The translations under genes and the position numbers were made by a program. The notes below the pieces were generated by a model. It did not search any database and was not told the DNA's origin. It saw only the letters and a list, made by a program, of their open reading frames with translations. This document shows, piece after piece, positions 21,504 through 33,443 of a stretch of 64,000 bases of DNA; position 1 is the first letter of the stretch; every line of letters begins with the position of its first letter. This DNA comes from Panagrolaimus kolymaensis (lineage: Eukaryota > Nematoda > Chromadorea > Rhabditida > Panagrolaimidae), in assembly GCA_028622995.1 (NCBI GenBank), contig JAJQJQ010000014.1:3534001-3598000 (forward strand), written 5' to 3'.

Positions 21504-23657
21504 ATTCTCTAGTATATTATGTACTCAAAAGATAATTAAATAATATGATTTTAAAAAATAATTAACCGCTATCATACTGTAATAGCCCCAAAACGAAAAT
21601 TTTGACCATATCAAAAACTTTTTCCCTGTCTCGAATGAAAATTTTTTAATTACTATAAAAATAATCTTCAGAATCTCTAGTTTTTTGGAGTATGTATCTG
21701 TATGGAGTAAGGCAATCTAAATTCCTCTATTTCATTTAAATATGCAAATTTCGCCACATTTTGTGTCTTAAAACCAATTCTACCAATTTATTTTAATATT
21801 TTCAAGAAAGTCGGCACAGGCAAATTTTTTTTTTCTGAGATAGGGTCACCGATGTTTTCTCCTATGCTTAATTAGACTAAATCCAAGAGGAATTGGCCAA
21901 TCGTTACCATATTCATGGAGATACAGCTACATGAAGGTTTACTATTGAATTAATTCAAAATTATGCCATAATTCATTCTTTCGTTATATTTTTATATTCT
22001 CTTATGATTTATAGGTTTTCGACCATGAGGAATTCGAATTTGACCACCATTTTCATAGGTATAGGCTAAACATCGATTTTCCACCAACATGGCATGGTTT
22101 TTGACGTGCCACGGGTCACAGACTTCCGTCCGCAAGATATGACTATCACCATTCGAAAGAGCATGTTTTTTTACCCCTAGTGGTCACTATATATGTTTAA
22201 TACAGGGGGATCTGTATCATTTATGAATTTTTGAATGTTTCTTTTTACATTAATCTACCAACAAGATCATAAAGAAAAAAATCGAAAAAATTCATAAATT
22301 CATTTTAAAAATCAGGAAAGCTTACAAAACTATAAAATCAATGCTCCTGGATTTTTTGGTAACAATTTTACCCCTACTTGTTATGCTACATCTTGCACCT
22401 CGACCAATTGAAGCACTAACAATGCATTAATGTATTCAAAAATGCGTATAAAATCAGAAACCCTTATTTTTATTCTAGAATCATGTTTTCTATATCAATT
22501 CGAGGTCGTAGAATCCGAATTTAACCTCCGTTTGCCTGGATGAACTCATAATTTTGGAGTTATGGCGTTTCAAAATATGCAAATTTTTGTATCTCCAAAA
22601 CTATGCTTTTAGATAGGAAAACGAGTGAAACGGAGGTCAAATTCGGATTCTACGACCTCGAATTGATATAGAAAACATGATTCTAGAATAAAAATAAGGG
22701 TTTCTGATTTTATACGCATTTTTGAATACATTAATGCATTGTTAGTGCTTCAATTGGTCGAGGTGCAAGATGTAGCATAACAAGTAGGGGTAAAATTGTT
22801 ACCAAAAAATCCAGGAGCATTGATTTTATAGTTTTGTAAGCTTTCCTGATTTTTAAAATGAATTTATGAATTTTTTCGATTTTTTTCTTTATGATCTTGT
22901 TGGTAGATTAATGTAAAAAGAAACATTCAAAAATTCATAAATGATACAGATCCCCCTGTATTAAACATATATAGTGACCACTAGGGGTAAAAAAACATGC
23001 TCTTTCGAATGGTGATAGTCATATCTTGCGGACGGAAGTCTGTGACCCGTGGCACGTCAAAAACCATGCCATGTTGGTGGAAAATCGATGTTTAGCCTAT
23101 ACCTATGAAAATGGTGGTCAAATTCGAATTCCTCATGGTCGAAAACCTATAAATCATAAGAGAATATAAAAATATAACGAAAGAATGAATTATGGCATAA
23201 TTTTGAATTAATTCAATAGTAAACCTTCATGTAGCTGTATCTCCATGAATATGGTAACGATTGGCCAATTCCTCTTGGATTTAGTCTAATTAAGCATAGG
23301 AGAAAACATCGGTGACCCTATCTCAGAAAAAAAAAATTTGCCTGTGCCGACTTTCTTGAAAATATTAAAATAAATTGGTAGAATTGGTTTTAAGACACAA
23401 AATGTGGCGAAATTTGCATATTTAAATGAAATAGAGGAATTTAGATTGCCTTACTCCATACAGATACATACTCCAAAAAACTAGAGATTCTGAAGATTAT
23501 TTTTATAGTAATTAAAAAATTTTCATTCGAGACAGGGAAAAAGTTTTTGATATGGTCAAAATTTTCGTTTTGGGGCTATTACAGTATGATAGCGGTTAAT
23601 TATTTTTTAAAATCATATTATTTAATTATCTTTTGAGTACATAATATACTAGAGAAT
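21504..23657. repeat. Giant inverted repeat: two 1,030-bp arms with a 94-bp spacer
   Basis: The left arm is 21504-22533 and the right arm 22628-23657, beginning ATTCTCTAGTATATTATG and ending with its reverse complement. The arms are equal in length and look almost identical; one substitution was noticed (AATTTAACC versus AATTTGACC). The spacer 22534-22627 itself has partial dyad symmetry. No frame over 60 codons and no clear target duplication was seen. Within each arm a motif GAATTYGAATTTGACCNCC recurs. It may be a fold-back transposon, a recent palindromic duplication, or a read or assembly artefact. Confidence 0.85.
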
Positions 23658-24599
23658 CTCAGCTTACGAATGCTGTAAACATTTATATTTTTCGTTAATT
23701 AAAAAATAGCTATATGCCGCTATCGAATGAATTATGTTATTCTGAACTTTCGCGCTGGGACAACTTTTTTCTGAACATGGGTAAAAATAAATTCCTTTGT
23801 GGAATAAATTCCTCATTTATAGGGCTTTAAGCTGCACTGGTTGTAACAGGGGGCCTTCCGAGTGTTAAAGAGAAATAGGCTATAATGCTCCTAAAAAGCT
23901 TTAATCAACATAAAATAACTGGTTAGCTTACTAAATCTCTCCCTTTTAAGTCTATTATTTATCAAAAATTCTCAAGTTATAGTTTAAATTGACTTTTGAT
24001 CGATTTCGTTAGTGTTAATGAAATTCCATTCGTATTCTCTATCCCAATTCAATTCCCACAGAATTTTAATTAATTTGGAAATGAATTACAAAAAAATAGA
24101 ATTGAATTTGAAAGGGGAATTAACTGAAATTGGAATTGAGTTAAATATATTTGATTTTATGTTGTTAAGTTCATTTGATTTACTTCAAAATTCTGCATAT
24201 TATACACTTTTTGCATAATTTAACCTGTTTTGGATCAAGAAAATTGAAATAAATCATTAGCATTTCTAACATAAATTTCTCAAAAAAGCGCTTTTTTAAA
24301 CCAAAAATGTATTAATTTTCTTTAGTTTTTCAGCTGGCTTTTTTCCGCGAAAACGGAAACGGAAACGGATTTCAAGACATCCCTGTCTCGAATACTTAAA
24401 CAGTGGAATCCACACAAAACTACAATATATAATATTATTCAATGAAGAATTTTAAAAAATAGAAAGGAGAGAGCGGGGTTCGATTAACTCAATAAAAGTT
24501 TGGAAACAAATACTAATTTTTCTTTGCGATTTAATATTTTGCAAAAGAAAATCCATAAATAGATTATTTTTGCAAAAATTTTTTGATTTTTTAATGAAC
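23658..24599. other. Intergenic region right of the giant hairpin
   Basis: Contains GAATT/GAATTTG-rich low-complexity sequence (24030-24150) and a short GGAAAC tandem run near 24350. No convincing gene. Confidence 0.5.
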
Positions 24600-24629
24600 A
24601 AAAGCTTTTAGCGCCATTTTACATAACAA
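24600..24629 (+). promoter_or_regulatory. Peptide-family upstream motif, copy 3
   Basis: AAAAGCTTTTAGCG followed by CCATTTTACATAACAA, 102 bp upstream of the degraded start at 24731. One base in the core differs from copies 1 and 2. Confidence 0.6.
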
Positions 24630-24730
24630 TTGCCATGTAAAATAGCCCTTAAAAACATTGTATATAAATCGAATATAAAAGCATTTTAAAAACATTAAAC
24701 AAAAACCATAAACACTGACTTGAAAAAAAT

Positions 24731-24990
24731 ATAAACTTCTTCGCTCTCTTCTTTCTTTTCGTTGCCACCTTCTTGATCATGGACTGCGATGCTTTTGCTC
24801 GCAAAAGCAGTGTAAGTTTAATTTTAATTCAAGACTGATAATGGAGTTATCTAATTATTTATAGGCAGGGATTGAAAACCCAGATCCTACTATCCATGGA
24901 TGCCAGGATATAGTCTGTCCACCAGGAGAAATTTGTGTATCCCATTGTACTGGGCACATTTGTACTCTCGACTGCAAAAAAATTGGATAA
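24731..24990 (+). pseudogene. Small secreted Cys-rich peptide, family member 3, start codon lost
   Basis: Exons 24731-24811 and 24865-24990. The frame is otherwise intact: NFFALFFLFVATFLIMD CDAFARKS, then a mature part with six Cys (GCQDIVC, GEICVSHC, HICTLDC) in the family framework. The codon where paralogues have ATG is ATA, with an in-frame TGA upstream at 24716-24718 and no other upstream ATG. The next in-frame ATG (24779) lies inside the signal peptide and would remove secretion. Promoter motif, intron position and splice sites are kept. It is either a very young pseudogene, a near-cognate start, or a base-call error. Confidence 0.65.
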
Positions 24991-25797
24991 AGAACTTCAT
25001 CCATTTTTGAATTATCATTCTCCACGTTGAATATTGCTTTTTTTGTGTAATGTTTGTGAAAAAGGGACATCTTTTATAATAACTAATAAATAAATCCATC
25101 ATTTTTTTAAACAACCAAAAAGAAGATCATTTCAAAAAAATGTTTTCAATTTTTTTATTGAAAACAACCAAGCGGCAAGATAATAAGAAAGCTTAAAAAA
25201 TGGAAACTAATTGAAAAAATTGCTGGTTTCTTTTTTATTTTTTTTTTAGTGTCAATCGCTTGTTTACTGAAATACATAAACATTGTTGTTGCCGCCATTC
25301 GTCTAAGACAAAGTTATTTCCGCCTGTCCCCTGGTGTCAAAGCTTAAAATAAAAGTTTTATTTACTTTAATTTGTTAGTTTAACAAATAAACATTTCTTT
25401 GAAACATTAATGACAAGCTTGCAGCCATTACAATAATCCAGTTTGCCACTCTTTTTTAGTACACTGTTAATTCACTAATTTTTTATTTTATTAAAAAAAT
25501 TTCATTCAGTTAGAAAGAAAACCAAATTAATAAACTAAAAAACCAATAAAATAAATAAGAACGAAAAGTTCCAATATGATGGCTACACTCTCATTTTGTA
25601 TCAATTCATAACTTTTGCTAAGCAAAATTTTGGCATAGACCACTACAAACATTCCATATCTCATAATAAATGTTTTTATTTATTTTATATTTTTTAATTT
25701 TTTGTTTATAATTCATGGATTTTAATATTTGAATTAACATAATGCAGCTGCTTTTGAGCTGCTACTTATCTAAAGTTACAGATATTCAAATTTTTAT
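24991..25797. other. Intergenic region
   Basis: No supported exon. AT-rich sequence with simple runs. Confidence 0.5.
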
Positions 25798-26064
25798 TCA
25801 AATTATTTTTATATTTTCATTATTCGCTGCTTCGAGGTAAGCTTTCCAACAACCATTATTTTTATAATTTGCAGCAAGTTGATATTCAATGAATTGATGA
25901 ATTGTTTTTTTGAAAAATGTTTTACTTTTGTCAAAACAAAAAGTTTTTGATGCATAAATATCATTTACCTTAAAGGCTATGGTATTTTTGATAAACAAAA
26001 TTTTTTTATGGATATGTTCCTCACACTTGGTCATTCTCAGTGAAAATGATGTACGAAACCTCAC
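25798..26064 (-). pseudogene. Fragment related to the F-box-like gene at 33.4 kb
   Basis: The minus-strand frame contains IEYQLAANYKNNGCWKAYLEA near its end, matching IEYQLYANYNKKDFWKAYINA encoded by exon 3 of the gene at 33444-35457. In that gene a splice donor follows; here the frame runs to a stop 8 codons later. No F-box exon and no ATG at the start of the open frame are seen. Probably a fragment of a paralogue. Confidence 0.45.
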
Positions 26065-26397
26065 AAAAAAAAGTGGTAAAAAAGAAGATTAAAATTGGTA
26101 ATTCCTTTGTCACCTTTTTCTGGTCTTTAGTTTTTTTTAAAGCCATTTTTAATCGTCTTTAATTACAAAAATAAAAATCACTTTCAAATCAATGGTAAAA
26201 AGATGGAAAAAAATATTCAAAGTTGTACGTGCAAAAATAAAAGTAAAAATAAATAAAACCAATCATTAAGCTGCAATCACGGAAATCAAAGAAAGAAAAT
26301 ATTTTTAACGCCTTTTTTATGGAAAATTAAAACATAATTTTTTTTGTTTTCACTCTTAAAAAAAAAGAATTAACCGAAATATCTGAGTCGTAAATTC
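26065..26397. other. Intergenic region
   Basis: No coding signal recognised. Confidence 0.5.
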
Positions 26398-28016
26398 ATG
26401 GAATTTTTTGGAAATAAATTTATTCTATTTATTTTCTTTTTTTTAATTTTTCACAAAGAAAATATTCTTGTAGTTAAAGCTGATGATAATCCAGAAGTTT
26501 CCCAATATATTCATTTAACAAATGATGAACTTTATTTTGTTTTTAATTCAGCAGTTTTTGATTATCCCTATGTATTTGAAATTGATTTATCTCCAGAACT
26601 TGTAAGCTCCCCAATAAAGTATTTTTTAATAAATTTTATTTTCAAATAATTTATTTTAGGCAGAAAGAAATTTTACCATCGAAATTTATTCTTTGAATGA
26701 CAAAATTTCACAAAGAATTAGTTTTTACGGAGATGAAGATCTCACAGTAAAATACGACTTTGAAGATTGGTAAGTTTTATTGTAAAAAATAGTTTTGATT
26801 TTGATATCGGCTGAAAATTTTAAACTTGTGTCTCTTTTTTTTAGTTTTACTCCAAACACGACAAATAATATTTCTTGTAAAATAACGGCTCCAATGTTCT
26901 TCGTTTTTTTCAAACATGATTGCCGTGATTGCGGGTTTTTACTTTTTCAATCTTCAAGCCGTAAGTAATTTTTTTTAAATTTGCATAATCAAAATCTTTT
27001 TAAAATTTTCAAAATAAATATTTTTAGTTCCATCTGAAAATTGCTATTTTTCCAATAATGTTTATCAATTTTTATCTGAAGGAACCCCAACAGCCATTTC
27101 GATGTTGTCGTCAAATTCCAATGAAACTTGCTTAATATTTTTTATGATTGATAACGTCGAGGCTTCTTTTTACATTGATAAAATGTTCTTCCCTAATCAA
27201 CTTGAAAAAACTTTAAACATTTATGTCGGAACTCAAAAAAGTTTATTGGTGGAAGCAAAGTTTGTTTTATTTTTTTAAAATTTAATTTCGAAAAGCAAAA
27301 ATCGAAGATTGAAAATATTAATGTTTTTTTAGTTCCGATCAAGTTGGGAGTTGGCATGGTATTCCTATGAATTCAGCTTTTTACGCTATTGAAATTCCAG
27401 GAGGTTCCACGATTATGGTTGATTTTGGAAGTATGAAAAATATTATGGAAATTTCAAGTTATCCCTTTTATTCAATAATTACTTCCCCGTATTTTGGAAT
27501 GATCGATGAATCAGTTGAAATCGATCCTATTAAAGGCAAAACTATTATTGCAAAATACAAAATAAGCAATTATGATTTAAAAGCCACCATAAAGGAATTA
27601 AATATTGATTCACAAATTCAATATTATTTCCTTATAAATGGACAAAAACGAAAGTTAGTTAATTTTTTTTATACAAAAAAAAGATATGAATAAATAAAGA
27701 TTTTCTTTTTTTTAGTATCGCTAATTTGGGTCAAAATGAAACATTTTTACCAAATTCCGATCTTCAATTATTGTATCATTGTTTCGACGGAAATACAAAA
27801 GAAAAATGTGAAGGAAGCTTTTCGGATTTATTAATTCATTTAGAAACCTTTGGTGAAAAAGTTACTTACCCAACGACAACTTCTACTACTGATGAAAAAA
27901 CGTTTCCGAAAATTTCTACTACAGCACCTCTAAGATCCAATTCCATGCGAGTAAAGGTTTCTATTTTTGAAGTTCTTGCATTACTTTTCATAACTTTTTT
28001 TTGTTTCATTTTATAA
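26398..28016 (+). CDS. Secreted or GPI-anchored CUB-like ectodomain protein
   Basis: Exons 26398-26601, 26660-26769, 26845-26960, 27028-27259, 27333-27653 and 27716-28016; all junctions keep frame. The N-terminal signal peptide (FILFIFFFLIF) is followed by a beta-rich ectodomain with sparse Cys (CKIT, CRDCGF, ENCYF, ETCLIF), a Thr/Ser-rich stalk (TYPTTTSTTDEKT) and a hydrophobic C-terminus (VLALLFITFFCFIL) ending the protein. That end fits a GPI signal or a membrane anchor. The layout and spacing resemble nematode CUB-like proteins, which are often gut-expressed and pathogen-responsive. CUB assignment is weaker here than for the neighbour at 28665. Two introns use GTTTGT or GTTAGT donors. Confidence 0.7.
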
Positions 28017-28664
28017 CCATTTTTAAATGTTTTTTTAAAATAAATAAATAAATTTGATTATTTTGATTTATGAATAAAAAAATAAAAACAAATGCGCTTT
28101 TAAACAATTAAAGATAGAAAGAACAAAGAAATTAATTGATCAGTTTTTGGTAGGAAAAAAAAAACGATCAATATTGTATAATTGTTTATTTTATATGGTC
28201 TATACAAGTAAATCGTCAATCGAGTAAAAATGATACAAAAAATTAAGCACAATATTATATTTTTGTTAGAAATGTTTACCAATTTTGGATCCATCTTAAA
28301 TATAAGTACCATATTTTTTGTTCACATCATTTCGATGTTTGTCTCTAGTATAAACTTAATTTAATTTATTTTTGTTTCATTCTACATACATACATAAAGC
28401 TATTTTTCATGATTTTCTGGGTTTTTAAGCTTTTCCTTTTTGTTCTTAATCTTTTTTAAGCTTTTTTTCCACAAATACCGTAAAAATAACTCTTTATTAC
28501 ACTTTTTAAGCAGCTTAAAAAAATTTTTTTGATCGTCATCAAACATTTTTTTGTTCAATGATGATTGTTTTTTTTTACAACTATTTTGGTTCCTTTTTTG
28601 GTAATAAAAATAAATAATAACACATTTTTGGACAAACAAAAAATTTGGAGACTTCTCAACAACG
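28017..28664. other. Intergenic region between the two CUB-like genes
   Basis: No exon. Both CUB-like genes are on the plus strand, 648 bp apart. Confidence 0.5.
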
Positions 28665-31600
28665 ATGGTGAATTTTTATTGGACGATATTTATATTCTTA
28701 AATTTTGTGAATCATTCGGCGGCTTTTTCACTAAACAACAACTCATCAGCAAATTCGGTGATATGTACCAATTTACCTCAAAAAATATATATGAATACGG
28801 ATGAAATAATTTTTTTTCAAACACCCGGTTATCCAAAAAATATGACAGACAATTGTGAGATGACATTTATTTTAGAAAATTTTGAAAGTATTGAGGTGTG
28901 TATAAAAAAAGAAGGTTAAAAGTGTCCCTATTTTTTTGATCAATTTATTAAAATTTATAGCTCCCTTATTTTGTAATGAAATTTTACTTAAATTTTGTTT
29001 TTCAGGATTTAAACATTATGTTTGTTATAACGTCTGGTATAATAATTCAGCTGGATTTATTATCAAATAACATAATGTAATATAATTTTAAAAATTTTAC
29101 TATAAATATACATACAATTTTTTGCTTGGTTCAATGCACTTTTTCTTTTAATATAAATAATAATATAAAAAAAACTTTCCCGATATTATTACTTCTTTTT
29201 TTTATAGATTTGAGCAAGGATTTGGAATTGGAAAACAAAAAGGAGGTTATGTTCCATATTTTGGTGTATTTCAGTATACCGAATTTACATTACGAATAAA
29301 TACGAGTAATTATAACGCATTTCAAGGCTTTTTATATTCGGATGATTGGGGTCCTGTTGGATGTCCTTTAGAATCTTTATGCAGTGTAAACCCTTTTGAA
29401 TTTATGGATGAAACAGAAAATATTTATCTTCTCTCAACTTATAACTACACTCATGATGTGGTTCACGGTGAACACAAAAGAAAACACTGTACATGGAAAT
29501 TTAAAACACCAAATAATAAATATAAATTTAAACTTGTAATATGGAATTTTTCTGGTAGCAAAAATGCTTCCTTAAGTTTAATAAATAGTAATGGTGAAAG
29601 TTTAATATTAACGTGAGTAATTTAATATTTGTATTAAAAAAATAAGAAAAATATTAAAAGAATTTAAAATTTTTGGAGATGAGAAAACGGAATTTAAGAA
29701 ATCCCCCCAAAATTTACTTTTACCTCGCATAAAAAATATTCCATACGCAGGCTCCGATACCTGTTAATTCAGTATCTGCTATTTGTCTGCTTTGAGTCAT
29801 GCTGTGTCTGTGTCAAACAGAAATTTGAAAATGTTTTTAACTTTCATAAAATATAATTTTTTTGACAAACCCTCATGAATTAGTCACAATTTTTTAGTAA
29901 TGAAAAAAATTTTTTTCTAGAAACGATACAATTAAATTTTCATTTCCATATTTCATCGATGCCTCAGGTCTCACTATTAAATTTTATTCAGAATCTTTGG
30001 AAAGCAAATCCCAAGACTATATACACGGCGATGATCATATTTTCTTTGATGCTTATTTAACTATAGTAAAAAAGAATGTTAAAGAACTTGATGGAAATTG
30101 CACGGTAACAACCAAAACAAATGATGATAAACATTTCACTTGGACCAACATCGATGAAAATTTAAATGGATATCAAAATAACGTTCAATGTCAATTAAAT
30201 ATTTCATTAAAATCTTCCACAATGTTAGCAGCAAAAATCACTAAACAAATACTTGAATTTCAAATTGATTATTTAAAATATACCGTTGAAGATAAAGAAG
30301 TTATTATCCAACAACCACTCGAAGATAATAATCCAAAAAGCATTTATTTTCAATTTCATTTAAATGGATATAATAATTGGGTATTATGGGAATTTATAAG
30401 TGATGGAAGTTATAATTCACTTGGATTTGAAATCGATTTTGACGAAATAGGTAAAAATTTAAATTATGCAAAAACAAAGTTTGCCGTTGTTGTTCATCTG
30501 GATTCATTTTTTTTATTCCTGTTTCAATCAGAGCTCAAACTTTCTGAAAAGTTCATATTTATATAATAAAAATTTATTTTATTTTAGCTTGTAGATGCGC
30601 AAATTCTGAAATAATCGTACCTTGTAATAAGGAAACATATTCTTACACAATTATGCCAGATACAGATACTATTTGTGGTAACCTTGAATGCGCATTTAAT
30701 GTAAGTAGTATCATAGCCAAAAATGTCAACGCTTTTTAAAAATTTGAAAAAATCAATTCTTAAAAAATTTTTAAAACTAAATTTTAGATTGAAATAGACT
30801 CTGCTTGCATGGATCTAAATTTAATGTTTAGTCCAGTTAATGATGGAGGAATTGATGACAGGGATGTTTGAAAATAAAAAGTTTTTTTTTTGAACCAAAA
30901 TATTTTGATATTCAAAGAATTTTTTTTAACGTACCCCTTTCAATAAACAGTAACCTTATAAGGGCAGTAAAATCTACAAAAAAATTTTTTACAGCGAACA
31001 GATGCAAAAAATATAAAATAAATTTGTTCACACATCCTTAAATTTTAGTATTCTAAATAAGCCTAATTATGGATATTATCAAATTATAACAAATGACAGA
31101 CTTATGTTAGATTCCACATTTAATGGTGCCAATGATGATTTTCTTCTTTTATCAAATAATACAAACGTTTTTAAATTTTTTTCTGAAACTATTTATGGTG
31201 CTAATTTTCAATTTGAGTTAACTCCCACTGAACGTAATTTTATTTTTTAATTTTTTAATGGAATCAAACATTTTTTAAAAATTTTTTCAGAATTTCAAAT
31301 TTTGCCGCCCATTTATTTAACTAAATTAAAATTCACTCATTTAATTCACATAAGTTCATTGCCTACAAATAGTTTAATAACCATATATTTGGATGATGAT
31401 TTAGTAAGTATCATATATTCATTCAAAAAGACACATAACTTAGTTAATTATTATTCAAAATATTTTTTTAGCAAACTGATACATTAGAAATATATACAAA
31501 TATTTTTATTTTTGATGAATTTTTCACTATTTATGAAAATGACAATTTGGATTCGCCTCTTTTACCAATAAATATGTAAGTGATGAGAATGATAAAGTCA

Positions 31601-33181
31601 AAGCTAAAAGATACCACATTTTCTTACCTATCGAGACTGAGACACAGATCTGTCGATTTTTCGATTCGATTTTGCGCACTGAGAAATCGGAAATCAAAGC
31701 TTCAATTTTCGGTTCACCGATTCGAAAATCGAATCGAAGAAATTTTGGTGCACATCTTGCTCTGCCGAGACTCGAGAATCGAAACCAAAATTTTATCAAA
31801 AAAAACTTATTTTTTGAATGCAATTTGATCTTTTCTAGTTTTACTTTCGCATGGTTGAACACAAACCAGGAATGTTTGATCTCATCCGAACATGTTCTAA
31901 TTTTGTGAGAAAAAAATATAATTTCATGCTAAAAAAAGATTTTTGAACCCCATATAATCGAACATATTCAAATCGGATATTCTTGATACTAAAATTTAAA
32001 AAAATGTATATTTTCAGGTTTAATACCACAACAAAATATTCTGTTGAATATAAAGCAAAAAATGGAAAAATTATTATTTATAGGAACCTTAATATAATAA
32101 GTATGGAAACGCCTTCAGATGTAATTTTTTTCAGAGCTTTGAAAGGTTAGAATTTCTGTCTTTTTTTTCATAAATGGAAGTCATACATTTTTTAATGATT
32201 TTATAGAAATCCATTTTTTATCAACCTTACTTAAATGTTTTATATATGTATTGATTTTTTAGCTCATTCAAAAAATTGTCTTTATAGCGATATTGTTTTT
32301 TATGCAAATTTTGCAGCAAAATTAGAGAATACCATAAGCATGGTTTCCACAAATGGTTATTGTGAATTAGTAATATTATACATTCCATATATAGAAATTG
32401 ATTTTGATTTTCATGCGGGATTTTTTAATTATTTAATGACTGAATTTTGGACATCATCAAAAAATGAAACAATAAAAATTTTTATGGAAGATAATGCAAC
32501 TAAACCATTTTTTGAATTTATGTAAAATTTTTTACTTATTGTTAATTATTTATATTTTATTAATTTTATTTTGTAGGTCTACAAATGCTTCAATATGGCG
32601 GAGGCAAGAAATAAATTTATCTGCACAATTTTATACTGTTTTAATTCCACCGAAATCTAGTGTAGCAATAAAATTTAAAATATATAATCCTAATATAATT
32701 TTAAATCAATATCCATATCAATTATTATGGGCTACGCCATTCTATGGTACATTGATTCAAACAATGTCCGGAAGATGTGGAAAGTTTATAATAGAAAAAA
32801 ATTTTATGGCTAAAATTACTGTACTGGAAGTGATTACACCTTCAATAAGCATTTTTTTTTCAACTTTTAATTTTACAACGTATGTATTTAAATTAATATA
32901 TGTATTTTAAATAGGAAAAAATAAGACGAAACAATTTTTTCTCTATCTTATCGTCGCACCTTAAACATATACTTTTTAAAATCAAATAAAAGTTTAAACT
33001 ATTTTTTCAGTAAAAAATTAAAAATCGCTATTTTTAATAAAAAATAAAATTCTTTTTTAGGCCAGGTCATGTTGGTCAAACCTTAACCATTTCAAACGCA
33101 ACTATATACATGCAATGTTTTATCCGCCTCGATAAACAAAACAGACCAGAATTATTCAAAATTGAAACAATAAAAATATAA
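28665..33181 (+). CDS. Large secreted multi-CUB-like protein, about 13 exons
   Basis: Signal peptide MVNFYWTIFIFLNFVNHSAAF. Exons: 28665-28895, 29006-29076, 29208-29612, 29921-30450, 30588-30700, 30788 to about 30868, 31049-31233, 31291-31403, 31472-31575, 32018-32145, 32263-32521, 32577-32879 and 33061-33181. CUB hallmarks are FFQTPGYPKNMTDNCEMTF at about residues 45-65 and KHCTWKFKTP further on; further modules repeat the hydrophobic beta pattern with many N-glycosylation sites. There is no membrane anchor at the end, so secretion is likely. All junctions keep frame except exon 6 to 7: the visible GTTTGA donor leaves phase 0 whereas exon 7 needs phase 2, and reading on gives TGA at 30869-30871. 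This may be a lesion splitting the gene or a missed mini-exon. Probably intestinal or epidermal, possibly defence-related. Confidence 0.65.
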
Positions 33182-33443
33182 AAACATTCACAATTTTATT
33201 AATTTTTGTATGATTAATTTATAAAAGTTTAATTAAATGCTACATAGAATTGATGACAATCAAAATTTTTTTTAGCAAAAATAGATTTTACATAATAATG
33301 AACAAATGGCAAAGGCATTTACTGGAATACTTTGTAAAAAAATTAATGCAAAATAGTTTTGTTTTTGATATCAAAAAAATTTTTCCATTAATTTTAGGTA
33401 GTTAAAGAAAATTAAGTAAGTAATTACATATTCGAATGTATGA

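Noticed and set aside
31527..31908. Frames of 78-111 aa on both strands between CUB-like exons
   Set aside because: They fall in an intron that contains a TCGATTTTCGATTCGATTT-type inverted repeat; similar frames on both strands come from that symmetry.
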